64,000 bases of DNA from Paguma larvata (taxonomy: Eukaryota; Chordata; Mammalia; Carnivora; Viverridae), in the NCBI GenBank assembly GCA_030068075.1, contig CM057842.1:42184659-42248658 (forward strand). Reading direction: 5' to 3'. The translations under genes and the position numbers were made by a program. Positions 33,491 to 45,266 of the stretch are shown here, in pieces. How positions within the stretch are numbered: position 1 is the stretch's first letter; the number at the start of each line of letters is the position of its first letter. The notes beneath the pieces were generated by a model. The model made no database searches. It had not been told where the DNA came from and saw nothing but the letters and a program-made list of their open reading frames with translations.

Positions 33491-34769
33491 GGACTGTGGC
33501 ATGCAGTGGCAAACGTGTTGTAACTTATTGTTGTTTTTGTTATAGTTGTTGTTACAGAGACTTCAAGCAGAGAGGCAGGACATCCTGATTACAGCCTTCA
33601 GCTGCTCACAAGAAGCACGGCTAGTAATATGCATCAACTATTCGTGCTGGGGGCTCAAATTTGAGTATGCATTAAAAATGCAAAAACTCCTAGAATCATG
33701 ATTCGTTTGTGTGGAGGAGCTTAAAAATCTTCACGTTTAACACATACCACAGGTGAGTCTGGTGTTGTAGAAACTATGTCTCAGAGAAAATGCCAAACTT
33801 CCTTTCCTGCATCCTTACTAAGACTCTCAGAGCAGACTCCTTACAATCAGGATGCATTTTAGAAAAAGGGCTTGGCAACGAGGCTTGAGTGTGAATGGCA
33901 TCCTCGCTATTAACTCCAGAAACTTCATCTAGGGCTGGTTTCTGCAATTCGTACACATTTTTTGCTTGTGGCTATCATGACTGAAGTACAAAACCGACCA
34001 ACTTAAAAGCTTCTCGAATTTCTCTGAAGACAAGACCTCTCATTCATTAGAAGCTAAAAATGATGGCTCTTTGACAAAAGGGGACTGGGAGAGAGGCCAA
34101 GAGGGACGTATATTTATGTGGAGTTTTGTGTAAAGAAGCAGAGAAAGAGACCAAAAATAATGAATTTCAGCATCAAGTGTTCTTCACCCATCCAACTTTG
34201 GGCTATACTTTGTTTACTGGTAATAAGAATGCCCGAGCTGGGAAAGAACTGCATATAGAAAGCTACTAGGCGTGGATCCTGTCAGGTTTTACCGTGCCAT
34301 AAAGCAGTCAAGGTTGCGATTCTACTTTGTATAGATTGTGACTAGGGTAGGTGGACCCTTAATTTCTCGCAGTCTTTCTCTTCCCCACACCATACAGCAC
34401 TGAAGATGATATGTTAAGAGTGTTTATATGTAGGGGATTAAAATATGTTAGTTACCTGCAGTGTTCAGAAAAATTTTGTCTTTTCCTTATTTTTTTGTTT
34501 TGTTTTGTCACAGGCAACATTCATTTGTCACTTAACAATCATTTTTAGTATCTTTATTTTTTAGTTTTCCTTGGTAATTTTTGTGTTTGTGGACCTCAGT
34601 GGAGCATGCTCACTTACCAGGAGTCATCCTGCGGCTATATCGTTGGACTAAGGATAGGCACCAAGCCCCAGCCATTCCGTGGCTTTTCACTAAGCCAGCC
34701 CGCTGCACTTTGTGCTACAAGACATGCTAAAATTCATGGCTCTCCTTCCTGAAATTGTTAAGGCAGTAG
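33491..34769. other. Sequence without recognised gene
   Basis: No repeat or gene structure recognised. The minus-strand frame 33774-33956 is short and featureless. Confidence 0.45.
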
Positions 34770-34990
34770 GGTAGCATAGAGCTGGCTTTAGCTTTGGTCA
34801 AAACTGGTCAAGTCCTGAATTGGCCTCATGCTAGCTTTGTGACTCAGACCAAGACACCCAATTCTATCTCAGGTTGATCGCCCAAAAATAATAACAGCGG
34901 TACCCAATTCATATGACTGCTGCAATGATTAAATCAGACAATGTAAATACATTTTCAATATTACTAGTAATATCTAATAGTGATTATTAG
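34770..34990 (+). mobile_element. MIR SINE copy
   Basis: CATAGAGCTGGCTTTAGC, CTAGCTTTGTGACTCAGACC, ATAATAACAGCGGTACC and CTGCAATGATTAAATCAGAC follow MIR in order. Confidence 0.7.
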
Positions 34991-35081
34991 GAGTCCTTAT
35001 AGTGCCGAGCAGCTCTAAGTGCTTATTACATGTGCATCTTCCTGAGCCCCATCCAGACAAAAGGATCAGGACCTTTTACAG

Positions 35082-35175
35082 TGGTTTCTACATGCACTAT
35101 AGTTGAAGGTAATGGTTTCTATGCACAATGTAGTTTTGAGTCATGGTTTCTATACACACTATATAGTTTGAGGTC
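35082..35175. repeat. Three-copy 31-bp minisatellite
   Basis: Three imperfect units each begin TGGTTTCTA and share a CACTATAGTTTGAGGTCA-like core: 35082-35112, 35113-35143 and 35144-35175. Confidence 0.88.
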
Positions 35176-35199
35176 AACTGAATTTTAGTATTTTATTCT

Positions 35200-35275
35200 G
35201 AGTTAACATTACATATTGTCCATGTCTAGAACAGTGCTTGGCACATGGTAGTCACTCAACAAATAATAGATAAAA
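35200..35275 (+). mobile_element. L2 LINE 3'-terminal fragment
   Basis: TGTCTAGAACAGTGCTTGGC followed by CATGGTAGTCACTCAACAAA is the classical L2 end. Confidence 0.75.
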
Positions 35276-35385
35276 GTAAACAAATTAATTAATGAATAAA
35301 CATTAGTATTAGTATTTCCCTCCCTGTTTTATTTGTGATTGCCCCTTTGCAAGTGACTAGACCACAAGACTTGAGATAACCTCTG

Positions 35386-35506
35386 TGTAGTGTGTTTGCG
35401 TGTGTGTGTGTATGTGTGTGTGAAAGAGAGAGAGAGAGACAGAAAGGGAGGGAAAGGGAGAGAATGGGGGGAGAGGAGAGAGAGGGGAAGAGGGAAAAGG
35501 AGAGAT
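35386..35506. repeat. (GT)n/(GA)-rich tract
   Basis: GT repeat at 35386-35422 passes directly into a purine-only GA/GGGA tract to about 35506. The 66-residue frame over it is repeat-derived. Confidence 0.88.
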
Positions 35507-35589
35507 TACATACATCTTAAAACCAGCAGAGGTGAATTCTTCTGTGTTTTTCTTGCTCCTTCATGTTTATCATATTTATCTCCCTTATA

Positions 35590-35765
35590 ACCACCCAGAA
35601 CACTGAGAGGCTAGTACTCTTGTCATCCCATTTCACATATAAAGAAACCAAGGCTTGGAAATAAACTTGTGTCTCGCAGGCTTTCACACATATCATTGAA
35701 CTTCACAACCAGGATTCTGACCAGGCAGCCTCCATTCTGGATCTGTGTTCTAGCGCATTGCAAAC
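35590..35765 (-). mobile_element. MIR SINE copy (antisense)
   Basis: CCCATTTCACATATAAAGAA, ACCAAGGCTTGGAAATAAAC, then AACCAGGATTCTGACCAGGC follow the reverse complement of MIR. Confidence 0.75.
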
Positions 35766-37054
35766 TAGCAGACAGCATTTCTCCTTCCATAAGGACAGCA
35801 ATAGAATGGTGATTGCTTTGGACTACCAAAATGAGAACAAAAGCAACCTAAGTACAGATTCTATGTACTGTCAAGTCACTTGTTCATTGCGTATTTTATG
35901 AGGAAGTCCTGTTTATCTAGCTATTCACAGATCTATTAAGTTTGACAGCTGTCTCTTGGGCCCAGTTAGAAATACACAAGATATAGAGGATATCTGTTCT
36001 CACAGAGTTTATGCTCTGTTACGCAGTGTGGTGGTGTTGATCAGTATCCATTTTTAGTAGCCTTTTTACATATAAGAGACAGAGTCATAGCCATGGGACT
36101 ATTTTAATATTTTTTACCTTCATTTTGAGAAAAAATCAAAATGTCAGGAAATTTCTAAGAACCATACAAATAACCTCCGCATAATCTTCACCTTCAGAAC
36201 TCATTTATGTTTCATCGGTTTTCCCGGTGATGCCTTTTTCTCTTAAAATTCCAATCCCAAAATCATAGATTTCACCCATTTGTCATGTCTTTATAGCCTC
36301 TTTCAGTGTGGAATATTCTCCAGTTTTTGACCTGTTTTGACTATGACATTTCTAAAGATTGGAAGCAGTCATTTCGGAAAATACTTCTCAGTCTGGGTAC
36401 GTCCAGAGATTCCACAGCATTAGCCCCAGGTTCTGAGTGTTGGCTGGAATATCACACAAGCGATACCAACTTCTCATTGAAACTTGGGTGGCACAGTGGT
36501 ACTGTTAGCTTTGATCACTTAAGACAGTGTATGCAGGCTTCCTCACTCTAATATTACCCTCTTTGTGTAGAGAATAAGGATTTTTGTGGGTAGGAACTTT
36601 GAGATTATGTAAAATCCCATTCGTTACCCCACTTTTACCTACTGGTTATAGCACCTAGTAACAATTCTGTCCTGAATTATCTTTTATGGTGACAGCTATC
36701 ATGTGGCGACTTTCTATTTATGTCATTTCTTCTACATTCATTAACTTGACATTGTATTCAAAGGAAAAACCTTCGCCCCACTCCCTTTATTTACTAATTT
36801 ACTTATATTTTATAGAACCACTTATTCAGTTGATTGATCATAACCCATTGCTATAATTATTTTTATTGTTGTTCATCAAATTGTCCCAGATTTAGTTAGT
36901 GGCAGAACCTTAAATCTGGCTTTTATGTCCTTTTGACATGTCCCCATTTTCTTTGGATACGTCGCTACTTTCTGGCCCAAAAAAATGCTTCAGATCATTT
37001 TATTCATTTTCTGCTACAGCCCTGTAATCAGCCCTTTTCCAAGAACCTCTGATC

Positions 37055-37274
37055 ATTTTTTTTTATTTTAAAGTTTATTTATTTTTTGAGAGAGAGAGAG
37101 AGAGAGTGCAAGCTGAGGAGAGGCAGAGAGAGTTGGAAACAGAAAATCCCAAGCAGGCTCTGTACTGTGAGCATAGAGCCCAACAGAGGGCTCAGACTGA
37201 TAAACTGTGAGATCATGACCTGAGCCAAAATCAAGAGTTGGGTGCTTAACCAAGTGAGCCACCTGGGCATCCCT
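37055..37274 (-). mobile_element. Can-SINE nested in antisense L1M
   Basis: Antisense copy: T-rich end, (GA)n, a body of CCAAGCAGGCTCTGTACTGT type, GATCATGACCTGAGCC, and a head ending CACCTGGGCATCCC. More diverged than most copies here. The overlapping frames 37068-37282 are SINE-derived. Confidence 0.92.
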
Positions 37275-37387
37275 CCCCTCATATTTTTAGTGGATAATAT
37301 TTTTATAATTTTTTTGAATCTAAGTGCAAAGTAGACTCAATGCTAGTGAGATAATTGTTGTAGCCAGGCCCTTCCAGTGGACACAAA

Positions 37388-37594
37388 CATTTATATTTAT
37401 ATTTATATTTATATTTATTTATATTTATATAAATTATATATATAAATTATATTTTTATTTATATATATAAATTATATATTTATATATAAATTATATAAAA
37501 TAATATTTATATATTATATAAAATATATAAATATATATTTTTAATTATATATATAAATTATATTTAATTATATATATATAAATATATATATAAA
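37388..37594. repeat. AT-rich satellite (TATATTTA/TATAAAT units)
   Basis: About 200 bases almost entirely of A and T, built from ATTTAT and TATATA units with long self-complementary stretches. Confidence 0.92.
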
Positions 37595-37772
37595 TTCGTT
37601 ATCCGAAATCAGGAATTCACACCAATAGTTCTTATTCCAGTCCAACAAAGAGTATTGATTCCAGCTTTTTCCATTTCCTTATTTGTATCTCCCTTCTCCA
37701 ATAGTTAGAAAACCACTCCTCCCCCTTGTCTTTCAATACATATATTAATTTGCTCAGTCCCCTGCATATAGT

Positions 37773-38350
37773 TGTTAATCTGAAAAATTAAACTACCAGT
37801 GATTTAACCAGCAAATATGATTTTATTTGGGAATAGCAGAAAATTGCAATCTGGCAAAAGTAAGCTATGGCAAAACCATAGGCAAGCCCAAGAAAGGAGA
37901 GGAACGTTATTTTACGGAGAAGGAGGAGGTGGGGAAGGATGGTTTTGAATGAAAGTCCAGTAGAGAAAACTAAGAGATCAGAGTGTTAATGGTTTCTCAC
38001 TGGCTGGGTTGCAGGGGTAGTCAGTTTCCTGTAGGAAATATAATGGGCATCGTTCCCTCTGGGGGCCTGTAACTGAGGATTCTTTCCTGTTGAGGACTGT
38101 TCTCCAGGGGTCTGTAATTGACGGTTCATCCTGTAACTCACATTGAGTAGTATGACTCCCCTTTCCCGCCTCCCCTTCTAGCATTCCAAGTCTACTTTAT
38201 TGAGGTTCCCCTTTATCAGTTTTCACACAGTTAACCTTCTGACCCCACTCGGCTGCTGCACAGCTGAGACCCCCTCTTCACATGGGCCTTGACACCAGAT
38301 GGCTGCTGCTGGAATCTGATACCCTCTTCAGCTGGGCCCAAACCTGGCTG
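37773..38350 (-). mobile_element. LTR-like element C (antisense)
   Basis: On the minus strand a TATA-like TAAAATAACG (about 37904-37913) is followed about 80-90 bases later by AATAAAATC. The segment ends in ...CAGATTAACA at 37773, with CA as expected for an LTR end. The rest is GC-richer than its surroundings. No retroviral coding remains adjoin it, and the far end is uncertain. Confidence 0.42.
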
Positions 38351-40525
38351 CCTTCCAGGAAGAGGAGATGGGGAGAGAGAAGAGAGTAATGGACGATATT
38401 ATTGTTTATAAAAACAAATAATTACTATTATTTCCACTTAGGCGGACGAACAAAAGAACCTAAGGGGTAAAACTTTTATGACTGCTAATCTGAACCACCA
38501 CAGCTGTTATTCCAGTACATGATTAGAAGTTAGTAATCTCTTTTTTTGCCTTGGAGGCTGTGTAAGGAGCTTTATATGGGATGACTCATATAAAAACAAA
38601 GCATATCATTGTCCCAAGAGTCCCCCAAATACTTAAAAGCACAAATGGTATGGGAGGGTAAATTGTAAATCTTATTCATTACAATCTGGTAAATCATCTG
38701 ATTTGAATCTACTAATTACATGAGAATCAATTTATTGTAATCATTTTCAGTAATGTCCTGAAAAGACAGAAGAGAGTAGCAAGGGTTGACTTTTGAAGAA
38801 TAATGGAGCAGCTACCATAATTAACTACAGACCACATAAACGGTGACTTCACTACACAATTATATTTGCAATTAGTCCCCTTATTCTTTAATTTTAAGTG
38901 AGAAAGTTCATATGTTGGAAAGCAAAGTGGTAAAGATGAAAGGTAGGCTTGGATGGTGACTTTGAGGCTTATGTTTGGCAAGTGGGTAGAGAAACTTTTT
39001 GAACCAAACAGGAACTTAAGACTCCAGTGGTCAGCTAATTGGCACAAATTAAAGAAAACCTGCTTAAGTTTTGTGTCTGCTCACAAACCATTTTGGTTCT
39101 TTTCCGCTCTTCCTTATCTTTTTAAATGAAACAAGTAGCTGTTGCCTGAAGTGAACCAGACGGCTCCCAGGTGCAATTGTCTCCTGAGAGAAGAGAAAGG
39201 AGAGTCTTCAAGAAAATAAAAATGTTTCATGCCTCCCTTTCATCTCCTGAAAGGTTACTTTTAAAAGTTAACTCCTGAAGAGAAACAGATGTGTCCAGAA
39301 ATTAAGTATTCAAGCCAGGCTGGGAGAAATTGTCTGTGCCTCACATAGAAATGGAAGAGGAGGCTTTAGTTCCGGGAACAGTTTCTAAGAATTATTTTGA
39401 AGGTGGGGGAGGGACACGAGACAAGGGTCAGAGGGTTGGAGCTAGGGCACAGCTCTTCGGTATGGTTTGTTTTCATTCACAGCTTCCTTGACAGACTGTT
39501 AGGTTCGTTAGGACAAAATACCTGTTTTGTCTAGATAGTCCCATCATGACATAGCCTAATGAAGGTCTATAACAAATGTGGTTTCTTTCTGTTTTCTTTT
39601 CTTTATTTTCTTGAGCATATGAGGTTTATTGTGAATGTGCCTTCTTATTATGGAGCTATTTTCTCATTTTTAGCCAGTGTCTCCTGGAAATCAGAGCACA
39701 ACTTTCAATGGCAAATTGGATCATTTTAAGATGAGATACTTTGAAAGCTAATTTAGAAGCATACATGTATGAAAATATAATCAGAAAAAATGATGCTTTT
39801 CCGTCTTAAGAAAAACAGCCATATTTAATCTACTTCATTGTACTTATGTCATAGAAGAAGGAAAGCCATGTTTTGCCTGTTGACATTTTTAAGGATTTCC
39901 TTTTGCCTATCCCTTTACATGTAGCCATCCCCAAAGGTCCCAGGTTCTATTTCCTGGTTCTTTCCTCCATTTTGTATCTTTTGTTCCACACTTGGGCTCA
40001 CATTTATCCTCTGGCTTTCAACTGCACACTGGTTATTTCTCCCTTGGGGCGACCTCTCACCATCTCCAAACAAGGAAACCTTCTCCAGAAAAATACATCT
40101 CCTGTGTTACTTACCAAGAAGGTAAACTTCCAGGTCTGATTGGATCTTCTTTGAAGCTCCTGTCAATTCCTATAAAATTCTCCGAATTCTTCTTCAGCCT
40201 TTTTAGACTATTTTTTCTGATGGCATGCTAATTCTAACATGAAACATCTCAAAAATACTTATCTTTTCTACCTTATTTCTACTTATTACCTATAAGATTT
40301 AGGTTTAGTTATGCAAACACTTTGAGTCACAATTTTTTCATCAGTAAAAATGGACCTTATTGTAGCCCTCTCTATTATTTAGAAGTGCAACCACCTATAA
40401 GAAAACCATTCGTGTAAACAAGTAGAGAGGTGGTTTTTCTTACAACTCATCTCCCTGTTGCTTTTTCCTAAAAGATTAATGTGATTATTTTCCACAACTG
40501 CCAAAAAAAAAACATCCTTTATACT
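38351..40525. other. Sequence without recognised gene
   Basis: No convincing repeat or exon. Minus-strand frame 38727-39047 (106 residues) and plus-strand frame 39873-40139 show no recognisable domain and no splice or codon support. Confidence 0.4.
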
Positions 40526-40767
40526 AAAGTAAGACCATACTTCGGGCACCCAGGTGGCTCAGTCAGGTAAGCATCTGACTTCAGCTGAGGTGTGTTCTCA
40601 CCATTCATGAGTTCGAGTTCTGCGTCGGGCTCTGTGCTGACAGCTCAGAGCCTGGAACCTGCTTCAGATTGTGTGTGTGTCTCTCTCTCTGCCCCTCCCC
40701 TGTTTGTGTTGTATGTGTCTCTCCCTCAAAAATAAACATGAAAGAAAATTAAAGTAAGACCATACTT
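40526..40767 (+). mobile_element. Can-SINE with perfect 17-bp target-site duplication
   Basis: Sense feliform copy from 40543: GGGCACCCAGGTGGCTCAG head, B box GAGTTCGAGTTCTG, CTGACAGCTCAGAGCCTGGA body, CT-rich tract and AAAATAAACATGAAAGAAAA tail. AAAGTAAGACCATACTT is repeated exactly at 40526-40542 and 40751-40767, suggesting a relatively recent insertion. Confidence 0.97.
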
Positions 40768-40839
40768 CTTAACTTTCCTAGAGAATAATCTAGTAAGTCT
40801 TTAAAAATATTATGCAATTCAGTCAACAACAACTAACAT

Positions 40840-41160
40840 TTGCTGAGCATTCTCCCGTCTCTTGTTTGTTCCATCTAGAATGCGTTTCATTCCTATCCCA
40901 ACTTTCACATCTATTTGTGCATAATGTGTTCTTCCGTCTCCAGCTCAAAAGATGACACTTCCATAAGAAATTTTCCTCCCTCAGAGCAGGAAATCATATG
41001 CATCAATTATATCTTTATTTAAGCTTTTCTAACATTAAAATAAGAATCTAATGTTATTATATGAAAAGAAAATACATGGTAATATAAAATAAAGTAACCT
41101 ACCTGTTACAAGATTTTACATACATAGGCACTCAGTAACACTTGTTGACTCATTAATGCT
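40840..41160 (+). mobile_element. L2 LINE copy, internally decayed
   Basis: TCCATCTAGAATGCGTTTC, CAGCTCAAAAGATGACACTT and a TTTCCTCCCTCAGAGCAGG stretch follow L2. After an AT-rich gap the 3' end appears as CATAGGCACTCAGTAACAC. Confidence 0.6.
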
Positions 41161-41274
41161 TTAGATTCTACCATAGTAATAACATATCTTCAAATATGAA
41201 ATTATAATCATAGCTATCTTGTGTTTCCAAGAGTGAGGAAAGTTTAAAATGAAGATACTTCAAAGTTAAATCAT

Positions 41275-41475
41275 GTTTTAATGTTTATTTTTGAGAGAGA
41301 GAGACAGAGCGTGAGCAAGGGAGGGGTAGAGAGAGGGAGACACAGAATCTGAAGCAGGCTCCAGGCTCTGAGGTGTCAGCACAGAGCCTGACACAGGGCT
41401 CAGACTAACACACTGTGAGATCATGACCTGAAGTAAAGTCAGACCACTTAACTGACTGAGCCACTCAGGCCCCAA
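41275..41475 (-). mobile_element. Can-SINE
   Basis: Antisense feliform copy: ATGTTTATTTTTGAGAGAG end, AATCTGAAGCAGGCTCCAGG body, head ending CCACTCAGGCCCC. AAATCATGTTTTAA- and AATTCATTTTTTAA-like flanks may be a diverged target-site duplication. Confidence 0.93.
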
Positions 41476-41529
41476 TTCATTTTTTAATTTGGATAAATCT
41501 GGTCATTTTACTGACAAATAACTGATAGA

Positions 41530-41584
41530 GTGTGTGTGTGTGTGTGTGTGCGTGTGTGTGTGTGTGTGTGTGTTTGCATGTGTG
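41530..41584. repeat. (GT)n microsatellite
   Basis: About 27 GT units with one GC interruption. Confidence 0.94.
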
Positions 41585-41744
41585 CATATACATACTGGGG
41601 GAGGGTTGTTTTCTACCTGAATCTTGGCAGTAAATATTTCTCTTGTAAGTCACAAATAAACTCTACCAGAGAACTTTGTTTAACCCATAGTCAAGTTGGT
41701 TTTCTTGAAGACTGCAGAGGATTGTCACTGTTATATTAATAATA

Positions 41745-41820
41745 TAATAATGAATATTTTAATGCTTCAAATGTGCCAGGCATGCATAAGTGCTTTTCGC
41801 ATATTATATCATTAAAATAT
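41745..41820 (-). mobile_element. MIR-like fragment (antisense)
   Basis: CAAATGTGCCAGGCATGCAT and a TTTTCGCATATTATATCATT stretch resemble the antisense MIR 3' end. Confidence 0.55.
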
Positions 41821-42074
41821 GAACCACATTTCAACAACCAATAAGTAAATAAAATCCATCTAAATCATTATCACAGTCTCTCTAAAGGAGATAATACCAA
41901 AGCACAGGTATATTTACAATAGAAAGCAAAACATTTAAAAATTTTTATTTTCCCATAGTATCATTCTCAGTATCTTCCACAATCCCTAGAGATTGTGCCC
42001 AAGCACTCTCCTCCCCCAGGGCAAGCTCTAAAATTCATCTCTCCACGTCATTCCAGACAAGCACCCTCATCACT

Positions 42075-42190
42075 CTTGTCTCCACTTTCTACCTTGTGTA
42101 ATGTTGGGCAAGTTATTTAAAGTCACTGTGACACAATTGTCTCATCTGTGTAGTAAGGATGGCTACCAGTTGTAATGAGGAAAGAAATCA
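42075..42190 (+). mobile_element. MIR SINE core
   Basis: GTAATGTTGGGCAAGTTATT and TTGTCTCATCTGTGTAGTAA follow the MIR core. A related 3' part, GGATTGTCATGAAGGTAAAT, lies at 42605-42690 after about 400 bp of other sequence. Confidence 0.7.
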
Positions 42191-42604
42191 GCTGCAAGAA
42201 AAGGTAATCCATTGCTCTTATAATCTGATTATCTACTTCTCATACAGCAGGAAGTCTGGTAGTAAGTGGTGCTTGGCTTTGGTTTGGGAACTCAGTACCA
42301 GGGCCTATGCTCTATAGTTTTCTGGGTCCTTCTATCATTTTTACAAGATGGTTGCTGCCTCTTTAGCCACCATGTACATCTTTCAGCCAAGGAAAGAGAA
42401 GAGGAAGGGAAGAATTGCACTGCTATCTAATGTCAAAGCTTCCCTGCGAATCCCCAGTGGAGGTCCACTTATACCTCATTGTCCAGATCTGCTGCATGGG
42501 AAGCTTGTAGGTCAATAGTTTCCATTGGAACATTGCCCCCAAACAAAACTGAAGTGTTCTTAATGAGAAAGTAGGGAATAGGATGCTGGATAGATAAAAG
42601 ATCT
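42191..42604. other. Sequence between two MIR-like parts
   Basis: Possibly an insertion that split one MIR. The content resembles an old interspersed repeat that I cannot name. Confidence 0.3.
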
Positions 42605-42690
42605 TGTCTCCTATACTACCTTCAGGATTGTCATGAAGGTAAATGAACTAATTTAATACCCGTACAATATTTATAAGCGAGCCCAGCAAA

Positions 42691-44204
42691 AACAGCTATT
42701 TTTAAATGATATACCCTCTCTTCCCTCTCTTTTTCTCATATCCTCAATTTTCCACCACCAGTAAAATCTTCTGCTGTTTTAAATGTAGATCCCCCTCTGA
42801 TCTGTTTCCTTTGTTCACCCTTCGTTTTTCACCAGTGTACTCAATAAGGCCTAGAATGGAGAGGATACAGTACAGAGAATCTTACAAGTATTTCTCTTCT
42901 AGGAAGAGCAAAGGAGTTTATGAAAACTCTTTGCTTTTTTTTTTCTTTGTTTCTTTCACACACACACAAAGCAAAAAAAAAAAAAAAAAGTGACCTAGGA
43001 AACATCAATTTAAAATGCTCGTTTATTTAATACCTTGAGCTAGCGGATCAGAGTTAAAATTTGTTCTTCCCCAGTGGCAAGGTGAGGTAGAGATATGCAT
43101 AATAAGACATATTAAGGTCATCAGCACTGCTTCTAAACTTTGAAAATAAAAGCTTTTTGAAGTCTGTAATTAATAAGCATTATGTTAATTAGGGCACTTC
43201 AATCTTCGAGGTTCCCTTCTTTACTTGAGTGAATCTTTGATGTGGAGGAGCAGGGGAATTCTTCCTGACTATTTTTTATTGTAACTTCCAGTTAAGCAAA
43301 ACGGTTGTCTGTCACTACATAGTGAGCTTATTATTCAAATCTCTCCCTGTTAATAAAAAATCAGACTACCTGCTATCGTCAACTAAAAACAAATCTCCTA
43401 TCGTCCCTGGCCATGCCTTCTTAATCATTCAGAACTGAGGCCACTCGATCCTTACCTGTGGAAGCAGTGTCATGCTAAGCCCTAGAATCATCCAAGTGCT
43501 TCCAGGGAATGGAAGAACCACTACCTCAGTACATGAACGACCCACAGTCAGTTGTGGCATGTTGATCCCAGAGCATAGTCACATTCTGATAACTGGGTCT
43601 TGGTCTTATTACTGAGACCAAAGCCCTGCCCTAGAATGGAGTTCCCCAAACCTGGTCATTTTTCATGGGTCTCCCATTTATAGGTCATACCTGACTAGAA
43701 ATAAATCTGTTTTTCTCTTTGTTTGTTTCTCCTGAGACTGTGTCCAGTCCTTTTATTTACCAATGTAGCCACAGGAATAGAGGTGTTCCATTCAACCCCA
43801 GCCCTGTGACCTGCTGGTGAACATGTTAAGGGCCAAGATCAAGCCTGTCCACTTTCTGTCCGGCTTAGACAGACTAGCTGATGCAAACCCATCACTCCAT
43901 TGTAAGCGAAACTAAACATTGGAAGCACGGATGGAATGTCTGTTGCAGGTGTTAGACAGAAAGCAAAGCAAAGTTACAAATTCTTGTTAAAAAAATAAAA
44001 GAACTAGTTTATCTGACTAGAACTCATGTTTCCTTTGATCACAATTCCTGTGATTATATTATGGTAATTTATTAAACCTGTTTTGTTCTATTCCTTCCTA
44101 TTATTGCAGGCCTGCAAGCCTTGATTATCTGTGCTCTGAGTGCTGTGTCCTTCGTTATTTATTGAACAACTTCCCGGGTTTACCCACAAGGCTGGGCTAC
44201 CTTG
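42691..44204. other. Sequence without recognised gene
   Basis: Contains an A-run at about 42973-42989. No exon or RNA gene is seen. Confidence 0.4.
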
Positions 44205-44378
44205 AGCAGTCCATCCTAGGTTGGCTGGTGATAAGAATCCTTAAGGAGTGACCATCGAATATCTTACCCCTAGAACTCATATTCAGGAGGTCTCAGTTGC
44301 AGCCAGTAATCTCTCTCTTTGCTCTATCAAATGCTCCAGGCGATTCTTATCTTTAGCCAAATTTGGAAGCAGTGCCCT
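44205..44378. mobile_element. MER5-type hAT MITE
   Basis: Starts GAGCAGTCCATCCTAGGTTG, has TATTCAGGAGGTCTCAG in the middle and ends CTCCAGGCGATTCTTATC then GGAAGCAGTG. This follows the MER5 type, with its inverted CAGTGGTTCT-like ends. Confidence 0.55.
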
Positions 44379-45054
44379 AGGTGGTATGATTAATTACTGA
44401 CATGATTAATTACCATATCCTGACTTGTCCCACTTCTTCACCTCTCTTTCCGACTAGGTCTACCAAGTATCCTACTTATTTCAAGCTGAAAGTTTAAAAA
44501 AAGAGGTCAGAGAAAACACTCAAGGTAATTTCAGTGATACTAAAAGTTTTATTGAAGAATTAATGTATTTTTTCATCTTCAATGGAGTAAGAGTCATGTT
44601 ATGAGGAGGTAGACCTCTCCAATGATCTTAGGGTTAAGAGGATTAATACACAGTCACTTTGTAGATCCAGCATATTGTCAAGCATTTAATATGTACAGTT
44701 TTCTTGGATTTTAAAACCACAATGTTATCATCATTTTATCTGCATTTGTGTAATGGTGTTATGTGTTAGCACAGGGTCTCATAACATCTGTGATGACAGT
44801 CTGAAAACTTTGCAAGTGCCTGATTTTTCATCTCTCCATTTTCATGTAGTTATAAGGTAGAAAAGGGAAAACATAGGTAAAAAAGAACCTTGCTGGTAAT
44901 ACATTTCTCTTTCATTTTACAAACATTTATTGAATACGCATTGTATCCCAAGCACTGTACGTATCCATGGTTTTACAGAAGTAAATAAGAGAAATCACTT
45001 TCTTACTAGAATCCCCAAAAGAATTTATACTCTCATATGGAAGAGAGACTTTAA
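44379..45054. other. Sequence with an antisense L2 fragment
   Basis: An antisense L2 3' end (ACAAACATTTATTGAATACG, then CAAGCACTGTACG) lies at about 44915-44990. Nothing else is recognised. Confidence 0.5.
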
Positions 45055-45266
45055 ATTTTTTCTTTGTTTTTATTTATTTGTTTATTTTAGAGAGAGAGCA
45101 TGAGCTTAGGAGGGGTAGATAGAGAGGGAGGGAGAGAAAATTCCAAGCAGGTTTTGCACACTGCCCATGCATGGCCCGAAGCAGGGCTCAAACTCAAGAA
45201 CTGTGAGATCATGACCTGAGCCAAAATCAAGAGTCAGTTGCTTAATTCACTGAGCCTGGTGTCCCC
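45055..45266 (-). mobile_element. Can-SINE, older subfamily
   Basis: Antisense copy with the body CCAAGCAGGTTTTGCACACT, GATCATGACCTGAGCC, and a decayed head ending GAGCCTGGTGTCCCC. It lacks the CTGAGCTGTCAGCACAG segment of the younger type. Confidence 0.88.

Larger units (their letters stand above)
36060..37772 (-). mobile_element. L1M-type 3' region (antisense), interrupted
   Basis: The order matches the antisense of an old L1M 3' UTR. TTTGTCATGTCTTTATAGCC is near 36280, TAGCTTTGATCACTTAAGAC near 36507, CCTTTTGACATGTCCCCATT near 36930, and AGCCCTGTAATCAGCCC near 37017. After the inserted SINE it continues with GGCCCTTCCAGTGGACAC and TCCAGTCCAACAAAGAGTAT. An AT-rich satellite has expanded inside. 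The exact subfamily is uncertain. Confidence 0.65.

Noticed and set aside
43400..43800. Possible LTR with AATAAA at about 43700 and TTTATAGG at about 43677
   Set aside because: The TATA-like and AATAAA signals are only about 25 bases apart, too close for an LTR R region, and no TG/CA ends were found.
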